Assembly: GCF_947631635.1 (NCBI RefSeq) | Contig: NZ_CANRMB010000003.1 | Coordinates: forward strand, 1 to 64,000 | DNA length: 64,000 bases | Source: an uncultured Dysosmobacter sp. | Lineage (GTDB): Bacteria; Bacillota; Clostridia; Oscillospirales; Oscillospiraceae | Direction of reading: 5' to 3' | Shown: one piece after another, positions 58,668 to 64,000 of the stretch | Layout of the letters: every line of letters starts with the position of its first letter | How positions within the stretch are numbered: position 1 is the first letter of the stretch | Notes under the pieces: model-generated | The model's database searches: none | The model's input: only the letters and a program-made list of their open reading frames with translations | What the model was told of the DNA's origin: nothing | Translations under genes and position numbers: made by a program

Positions 58668-59495
58668 TTATACCCGCTCCAAACACGCTTTCACCAGCGC
58701 GGTGAATTTCGGACCCGCCTCCACACCGGCGGCAATGACCTCCTCGCCGGACAGGGGCTGGTCCAGCACGCCCGCCGCCATGTTGGTGCAGAGGGTGAAG
58801 CCCAGCACCCGCATGCCGCAGTGGGCGGCCACGATGGCCTCCGGCACAGTGGACATGCCCACCGCGCTGGCGCCCAGCGTCCGGGCGAGGCAGACCTCGG
58901 CGGGGGTCTCATACTGGGGGCCGGGGAAGTACATGTAAACGCCCTCCCGCAGAGGGATGCCCAGTCCGGCGGCGGCCTGACGGGCCGCGTCCTGAAGGGC
59001 GGGGGTGTACACATGGCTCATATCCGGGAACCGGGGGCCGAACGCATCGATATTGGGGCCGCACAGGGGGCTGACACCGAAGAGCTTGATGTGGTCGGTG
59101 ATGAGCATGATGTCCCCGGCGGAGAAGGCGGTGTTCACAGCGCCTGCGGCGTTGGTGACGATCAGCGTCTCCGCCCCCAGCAGCCGCAGCACCCGGACGG
59201 GATAGCTGACATCCGCGAAGGACCAGCCCTCATAGGTGTGCAGGCGGCCCTGCATCACCGCCACGTCCTGGCCGGACAGACGTCCAAAGACAAATTGGCC
59301 CTTGTGGTCCGGCGCGGTGGAGTGCTTCATGTGGGGCACGTCCGAATAGGGGATCACGATGGGGTCCCGGACCTCATCGCCAAGAGCCCCCAGGCCGGAG
59401 CCCAGGATCAGAAGGACGCGGGGCTGGAACCCATTCAGCTTGGCCCGCAGCGCCTCTGCGCTCTCCTGATACTGCTTATAGGTGTAAGCTTCCAT
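58668..59495 (-). CDS. punA: Purine nucleoside phosphorylase
   Basis: 275 residues of the trimeric PNP type. GSGLGALGDEV is the phosphate site, HMKHSTAPDHKGQ follows, TNAAGAVNTAF the base region, GPQYETPAE and TVPEAIVAAHCG complete the site. It splits guanosine and inosine. GGAGG lies upstream. It shares one base with the zinc-ribbon gene (TAATG). Confidence 0.93.
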   Translation of the reverse strand: MEAYTYKQYQESAEALRAKLNGFQPRVLLILGSGLGALGDEVRDPIVIPYSDVPHMKHSTAPDHKGQFVFGRLSGQDVAVMQGRLHTYEGWSFADVSYPVRVLRLLGAETLIVTNAAGAVNTAFSAGDIMLITDHIKLFGVSPLCGPNIDAFGPRFPDMSHVYTPALQDAARQAAAGLGIPLREGVYMYFPGPQYETPAEVCLARTLGASAVGMSTVPEAIVAAHCGMRVLGFTLCTNMAAGVLDQPLSGEEVIAAGVEAGPKFTALVKACLERV

Positions 59496-59887
59496 TATAA
59501 TTTTCCTCCGCATTCCCGGCAGAACAGATCGCCCGCCTGAACGGCGGCGCCGCAGGTGGCGCAGACGGAGGCTGCCTGGGCCCGCCCGATTTGCGCGTTT
59601 ACCTCATTGATCTCCGCTTTCAGACCGTCGATCTCCTGGAGCTTTGCCAGAAGCGTCTCAGAGTCGGTGGGGTCTCCGGTATGGGTGGCGTAGAGCATCT
59701 CACCGATCTCCATCATACAGCCGTCCACACTCCCCTCCAGGTTGGCGAGGCGGATGCGCAGCTTGGCCACGGACAGCAGCGCCTCCGCCTTTTTTCCCAT
59801 GCCATAGGCGGCGCCGGCGGCGGTGCCTCTGACCTGGACAGCGGTGCGCTGAACGGTTTCCAGCAGTTCATACAGCTTTTCGTTCAT
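59495..59887 (-). CDS. Zinc-ribbon protein with coiled coil
   Basis: 130 residues. Mostly helix (residues 1-100), then a C-terminal double CxxC ribbon (CATCGAAVQAGDLFCRECG). I start at the ATG at 59887, with AGGAGG upstream. Function unknown; translationally coupled to punA. Confidence 0.8.
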   Translation of the reverse strand: MNEKLYELLETVQRTAVQVRGTAAGAAYGMGKKAEALLSVAKLRIRLANLEGSVDGCMMEIGEMLYATHTGDPTDSETLLAKLQEIDGLKAEINEVNAQIGRAQAASVCATCGAAVQAGDLFCRECGGKL

Positions 59888-59900
59888 AACAGATCCTCCT

Positions 59901-60836
59901 TCAATGATTGTCGTAGGTGCTTCCGCCAATAAATTCTCTCGCCAGAGAATTGGGGGCCACATATTTCTCATCCAGAGGCTCAATTTTCTCAAAGCCCTTC
60001 AGCATCTCGCCCACCACGGCGTATCTGCCCGCGGGGATGGCCTCCAGCAGGGGCACCACAAAGGGCTTCAGCACGGCGAACTCGAAGGCCAGAGAGGAGT
60101 CGAACATGATGTGGGCGTTTTCCTTATAGGGGGAGATATACAGCTTCTCGCCCCGGCGGACATTGGACCACATCTTCAGCGTGAAGCCGGCGTCGCTGCC
60201 CCGGAACTTGAAGTCCCGCACGATGCGGCGGCACAGCCGCAGCCAGGCGTGCTGGAACACGATGGAGCCGTTGTCGTCCACCAGATTGCTCCGGGCGGCG
60301 ATATAGAGCTTGAAGGCATGGGGGTTCTTGCCCACGATGATGTCGTTCAGGGCGTGGATGCCCTCAAAGATCGCCAGATCGTCGGCCCCCAGCCGCATGG
60401 GCTGGGAGAGAATGTCGGAGCGCATCTGCCGGGCAAACTCATATTTGGGCACGTGGATGGTCTCACCCCGGTCCAGCATGGCAAAGTGGCGGTTCAGCAG
60501 GTCCACATCCAGACAGAAGGGGGACTCAAAGTCGATGGCACCCTCCCGGTTCCGGGGCGCCGTCTCCGGGTCCACGGTGTTGAAATAGTTGTCCATGGAG
60601 ACCGTGTGGGTCTCGATGCCCATGCGGTCCAGCTGCTCCTCGATTTTCAGGGCGGTGGTGGTCTTGCCGGAGCCGGAGGGGCCTGAGAGCAGGATGATAC
60701 GGGACTCCGTGCGGTGGTCGGCAATCTTTTTCGCCGCGTTTTCCACCTTCTTGGCAAAGGCGGCGTCGCATTCCTCGACAAAGGCCTGGGGGTCGCTGCG
60801 GATGGCCTCATTGAGCTGCGTCAGAGAATATGGCAT
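59901..60836 (-). CDS. Uridine kinase-like nucleoside kinase
   Basis: 311 residues. The P-loop is LLSGPSGSGKTTTALKIEE, then SMDNYFNTVDPETAPRN (substrate Asp) and LAIFEGIHALND. This is the phosphoribulokinase/uridine kinase fold. The substrate is likely a nucleoside, in keeping with punA downstream. GGAG lies upstream. Confidence 0.87.
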   Translation of the reverse strand: MPYSLTQLNEAIRSDPQAFVEECDAAFAKKVENAAKKIADHRTESRIILLSGPSGSGKTTTALKIEEQLDRMGIETHTVSMDNYFNTVDPETAPRNREGAIDFESPFCLDVDLLNRHFAMLDRGETIHVPKYEFARQMRSDILSQPMRLGADDLAIFEGIHALNDIIVGKNPHAFKLYIAARSNLVDDNGSIVFQHAWLRLCRRIVRDFKFRGSDAGFTLKMWSNVRRGEKLYISPYKENAHIMFDSSLAFEFAVLKPFVVPLLEAIPAGRYAVVGEMLKGFEKIEPLDEKYVAPNSLAREFIGGSTYDNH

Positions 60837-60961
60837 ATCGGTTGGCTCCTTTCAGTGGAGATCAGAAATTCGGGATGAAGCGTGCAGGCTTATTCAGGCC
60901 CCTTTCGGAATCGCCATATCGCGGCCCATCCGATGACAGCGGCGATGGCTGCGGGCAGCCG

Positions 60962-62443
60962 TCAATCCTTGGACCCCAATTGACCGTAGAACGCGGCGAA
61001 AGCCGCCTGATTGGCAAGGCATTTCTCCGGGCGCTCCGTGTACTCCTTGGGATATTTCAGGTTGAACACCCGCTCGATGCGGTTGGTGCCGGGCTCCACC
61101 ATCTTGGTGGAGCCGCCTGCGCCGAAGGACAGGATGGAGCACAGCTCCGACATGATATAGACATTGTACCAGCACTCCGCGCCGGGGCGGCACCAGCCGA
61201 TGTTCTCAAAGCTGCCGGACATGTACTTCTGCCGGTACAGGTAATAGGGGCCGTATCCGGCGGCCCGCAGAGCGGGGGCGGCGTAGTCCAGCATCTCCCC
61301 CACCGCCTCCGGTCCGGGGATGGAGAGGCCCTCCAGCAGGATACGGCTCCCCTTTTTCAGAGCCAGGGTGTGAACGGTCACATTGTCCGTGCCGAAGGCC
61401 AGACAGCGGTCCAGGGACCGGCGGAAGCCCGTGGGGGTGTCCTCCGGCAGGCCCGCGATCAGGTCCATATTCACATGGGGGAACCGGTATTTCGCCACCA
61501 GGTCCATGGCGGCTTCGATATCCCGGGCGGTGTGGCGCCGCCCAATGGCCCGCAGGACGTGGTCCTCCATGGTCTGGGGATTCACGGAGACCCGGCTCAC
61601 GCCGTGGGCTTTCAGCACCGCCAGCTTTTCCGCCGTGATGGTGTCCGGACGGCCCGCCTCCACCGTGACCTCCCCGCAGGAGGCGGTGTCGAAGGCGTCC
61701 TCAAAGGCCGTCAGCACCCGGTCCATCTGTTCCGCCGTCAGGGTGGTGGGGGTACCGCCGCCCATGTAGAAAGCCCGGACCCGCAGACCCTGCTCCCGGA
61801 CCATGGCGCCGCCGGACCGGATCTCTTCGATCAGCGCGTCCACATAGGGCGGCACCAGGGAGAAGCTCCGCTCCACGGACTGGCTGACAAAGGAGCAGTA
61901 GGCGCACCGGGTGGGGCAAAACGGGATGCCCACATATACGGCGATGTCCTTCGGCCCCAGGCCGCGGGCGGCTGTCAGGGCTGTGGAACCGGTCTCCAAA
62001 GCCAGGGCGGCCCGCTCCGGGGTGACGAAATATTCGGTTTCCAGCATGGCCTGGGCCTGCTCCGGCGTTTTTCCATCCGCCAACGCCCAGGTCACCGGCT
62101 TGTCGGGCCGGACGCCGGTGAGCATCCCCCAGGGCGGCGTGACGCCGGCGGCCGCCTGGGCGGCCAGAAAGAAACAGCGGGCGATGGCGTGGCGGCGCTG
62201 GCCCTCCCGGTCAAAGTCCGTGCCGGAGAGGGGAGCCTGGGCGGCCTGGACGGTGTTCCGCCCCTGATAGGACAGCTCCACGGTGACGCGGCACTGATTT
62301 CCTGTCTCCTCCAGGGAGACGGCGGCCCAGGTGTCGTCCCCGGGCAGGACAGGCTCGTAGACCGGCAGCTCGCCGGGGAACAGGTTCATCAGGCTCTGCT
62401 CCACCACGTACCGCTCGTCGTGTCCGTTCAAAACAAGTTTCAT
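60962..62443 (-). CDS. hemZ: Oxygen-independent coproporphyrinogen dehydrogenase HemZ
   Basis: 493 residues. The radical SAM site is FCPTRCAYCSF, followed by FYMGGGTPTTL. The N-terminal 150 residues are the HemZ-specific part. Related to HemN; in Bacillus hemZ is linked to anaerobic haem synthesis. No other haem gene is in the window, so the actual substrate is open. Confidence 0.9.
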   Translation of the reverse strand: MKLVLNGHDERYVVEQSLMNLFPGELPVYEPVLPGDDTWAAVSLEETGNQCRVTVELSYQGRNTVQAAQAPLSGTDFDREGQRRHAIARCFFLAAQAAAGVTPPWGMLTGVRPDKPVTWALADGKTPEQAQAMLETEYFVTPERAALALETGSTALTAARGLGPKDIAVYVGIPFCPTRCAYCSFVSQSVERSFSLVPPYVDALIEEIRSGGAMVREQGLRVRAFYMGGGTPTTLTAEQMDRVLTAFEDAFDTASCGEVTVEAGRPDTITAEKLAVLKAHGVSRVSVNPQTMEDHVLRAIGRRHTARDIEAAMDLVAKYRFPHVNMDLIAGLPEDTPTGFRRSLDRCLAFGTDNVTVHTLALKKGSRILLEGLSIPGPEAVGEMLDYAAPALRAAGYGPYYLYRQKYMSGSFENIGWCRPGAECWYNVYIMSELCSILSFGAGGSTKMVEPGTNRIERVFNLKYPKEYTERPEKCLANQAAFAAFYGQLGSKD

Positions 62444-62488
62444 ATCCGTTCCTTATCCAAAATCGTCATCAGACATGCGAAGGGCCTG

Positions 62489-63106
62489 TCAAAGCTCCCG
62501 TATGGCCTGGAGCAGGTAGGGATTCATCCGCCGTTCCCGGTCCAGGGTGGACGGCTCCATATGGCCGGGGAGGACCTGGAGATCCCCCTCCAACCGGCCC
62601 AGCCGTTTCAGGGAGGCCATGATCTTCTTCATGCTGCCGCCGGGGAAATCCGTCCGGCCGCAGGAGCCTGCGAACAACGTGTCCCCGCAGAACAGCACAT
62701 CCCCGCAGCGGAGGGTGACGGAGCCTTCGGAATGGCCGGGGGTTGCCAGGACCTCCACCGTCAGTCCGCCCACAGCCACCGTGTCCCCCTCGCCGTAATC
62801 CTCTGCGCCGGAGACTGGGGGAAACAGCTGCTGCAAATAAGCATCCCCCTCGTACACGTCCCGGCGGTTCAGATAGACAGGGACATCCGGCCAGCGGCCC
62901 TGAAGCGCCTCCACACCGCCGGTGTGGTCATAGTGGCCGTGGGTCAACAAAATGGCGCAAAGGGCGCATCCGGTGTTCTTGACGGCAGCGGCCACCTGGG
63001 CGGCGTCCCCGCCGGGATCGATGACGGCGCAGACTTTCGCCAGCTCGTCGCAGAGGATATAGCAGTTGGTCCCGATGGGGCCGACCTGTAAGGCTTTGAT
63101 GTCCAT
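62489..63106 (-). CDS. MBL-fold hydrolase, glyoxalase II-like
   Basis: 205 residues. THGHYDHTGG is the metal site, with PGHSEGSVT and FCGDTLFAGSCGRTD, as in the YcbL/glyoxalase II-like group. GGAGGTG lies upstream of the ATG at 63106. The place between dtd and hemZ is conserved in related genomes as I recall. Confidence 0.9.
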   Translation of the reverse strand: MDIKALQVGPIGTNCYILCDELAKVCAVIDPGGDAAQVAAAVKNTGCALCAILLTHGHYDHTGGVEALQGRWPDVPVYLNRRDVYEGDAYLQQLFPPVSGAEDYGEGDTVAVGGLTVEVLATPGHSEGSVTLRCGDVLFCGDTLFAGSCGRTDFPGGSMKKIMASLKRLGRLEGDLQVLPGHMEPSTLDRERRMNPYLLQAIREL

Positions 63107-63150
63107 GGGGCACCTCCAAAAGAAGTGAGATAATGGATACAGGACCCACG

Positions 63151-63292
63151 TCAGGAGCGGCCGGAGCGTTTTTCTCCTGTTCCGCGTCATATTCCCGCAG
63201 AGCGTCCTTGACGGCTTTTTTGACCAGGGCGTACAGGGCGATCACCAGCAGGAGACCGGCAAAAACAGGATTACCAGAGTGCTCAACTCCAT
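63151..63292 (-). pseudogene. Small membrane protein gene, frameshifted twice
   Basis: An ATG at 63292 follows GGGAGG and reads MELSTLVILF, then leaves the frame at a run of five T (63261-63265 on this strand as A). With one more T it continues FAGLLLVIALYALVKKAVKD and ALREYDAEQEK. A second shift at AAAAA would give a stop at 63151. One membrane helix and a charged tail. Both lesions are in homopolymers, so sequencing error is possible. Confidence 0.5.
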
Positions 63293-63742
63293 TTACGCCA
63301 AACCTCCCTCTGTATCCAGCAGGATCGTCACCGGGCCGTGGTTCAGGGATTCCACATCCATCTTGGCGCCGAACTCGCCGTGCTCCACGGTGAAGCCCCG
63401 CTCCCGGCAGCGGGCCATGAACCGCTCATACAGCGGGATGGCCTGCTCCGGCCTGGCCGCCCTGGCGAAGTTGGGACGGCGGGAGGCGGTGTCGGCGTAC
63501 AGGGTGAACTGAGAGATGACCAGCAGACTGCCGCCCACCTGTTCCAGATTCAGGTTCATCTTCTTGTTTTCATCCTCAAAAATGCGGAGATTGCAGACTT
63601 TGTCCGCCAGCTTGACGGCGGAATCCTCCGTGTCGCCGGGACCGATGCCCAGCAGGACGAGGAAGCCCTCGCCGATCCGGCCGCTGACGCGGCCTTCAAT
63701 GGTGACGGAGGCGTGCTTGACGCGGGTGACGACTGCGCGCAT
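63293..63742 (-). CDS. dtd: D-aminoacyl-tRNA deacylase
   Basis: 149 residues, full length. LLVISQFTLYAD and LNHGPVTILLDT are the two active-site motifs (SQFTLY, NHGPVT). It removes D-amino acids from tRNA. Placed directly after relA, as in many Firmicutes. Confidence 0.95.
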   Translation of the reverse strand: MRAVVTRVKHASVTIEGRVSGRIGEGFLVLLGIGPGDTEDSAVKLADKVCNLRIFEDENKKMNLNLEQVGGSLLVISQFTLYADTASRRPNFARAARPEQAIPLYERFMARCRERGFTVEHGEFGAKMDVESLNHGPVTILLDTEGGLA

Positions 63743-63779
63743 AGGGTCCCTCCTTATATCAAATCAAACTCGTCCTCCG

Positions 63780-63915
63780 GCTCCTTCTCTTTGTCTTTCG
63801 TCCCCCACAGGGGTGGGGGTTGCTCAAGGGGGAGCCTGCTCCCTCTGAAGGAGGCGGAGGAAATGGAGCGGAATGGATGTCCGGCAAAGCCGGACGAAAT
63901 GGCGCGCAGTTTCTG
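63780..63915. repeat. Intergenic repeat candidate between relA and dtd
   Basis: Holds TCCCCCACAGGGGTGGGGG, AAGGGGGAGCCTGCTCCCTC and TCCGGCAAAGCCGGA, a string of short hairpins. I recognise this style of sequence from intergenic repeats in related Clostridia, but copies cannot be counted here. Confidence 0.4.
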
Positions 63916-63921
63916 ACGCCG

Positions 63922-64000
63922 TCAGCCGGCGGGCCGTGTGACCTTCAGCACGCCGGAGATCTGGTTGAGCTTGTTCATCACGGCCCGCAGCTGCTGGCCG
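63922..64000 (-). CDS. relA: RelA/SpoT (p)ppGpp synthetase, last 25 residues
   Basis: The gene continues beyond the window. The visible end, GQQLRAVMNKLNQISGVLKV then TRPAG, fits the ACT domain at the C terminus of RelA/SpoT, and relA-dtd is a common order. Identification rests on this fragment and on context. Confidence 0.6.
   Translation of the reverse strand, partial: GQQLRAVMNKLNQISGVLKVTRPAG

Overview
The window looks like chromosome from a GC-rich, spore-forming gut Clostridium of the Oscillospiraceae type (Flavonifractor/Lawsonibacter-like). This rests on the yabM-mazG-yabO-yabP-yabQ-divIC-yabR sporulation/division cluster, hemZ, and the relA-dtd order. The placement is inference; no species can be named from the sequence alone.

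Layout. (1) 0.2-6.0 kb: a minus-strand cassette with an iron/2-aminoethylphosphonate-class ABC importer (fused permease, ATPase, lipoprotein receptor), a HAD phosphatase and a GntR/UTRA regulator. The importer and phosphatase promoters carry the same palindrome at the same distance from the -10 box, so a local regulon can be read directly. (2) 6.0-47.0 kb: an integrative and conjugative element (ICE), nearly all on the minus strand. It has a VirD4 coupling protein, a MobP-type relaxase with accessory protein, VirB4, VirB6-like, pilin-like and PrgI-like proteins and an M23 peptidase. Cargo includes a zeta-type toxin module, two DNA methyltransferase loci (the C5 one broken by a frameshift), several ArdA-like antirestriction proteins, and a surface-protein set: a 1,865-residue Cna-B adhesin, a sortase, a CAP protein, and a separate lethal-factor-like metalloprotease. 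The only integrase sequence found is a damaged 3' fragment, and one flank has been cut by a deletion that fused two truncated genes. (3) 47.1-47.5 kb: initiator tRNA-Met, a tRNA-Met-like copy with a foreign T-arm, and tRNA-Leu(UAA), followed by a 25-codon ORF. (4) 47.7-53.3 kb: mnmA, a histidine-kinase-like protein without the usual phosphoacceptor His, gap, a MITE-like repeat, a NYN/PIN protein, an AT-rich MGMT-like gene and hpf. (5) 53.6-64 kb: the yab cluster, punA, a nucleoside kinase, hemZ, an MBL hydrolase, a frameshifted small membrane gene, dtd and the last codons of relA.

The observations I consider most worth following are: a short Met/Lys-rich C-terminal tail (M-x-M-K) on many otherwise different ICE proteins; an adhesin whose sorting motif LPRTGY is its very last residues, next to a sortase with a cleavable-type signal peptide; a C5-methyltransferase locus in which two overlapping frames both carry recognisable protein sequence; and the tRNA-Met-like locus.
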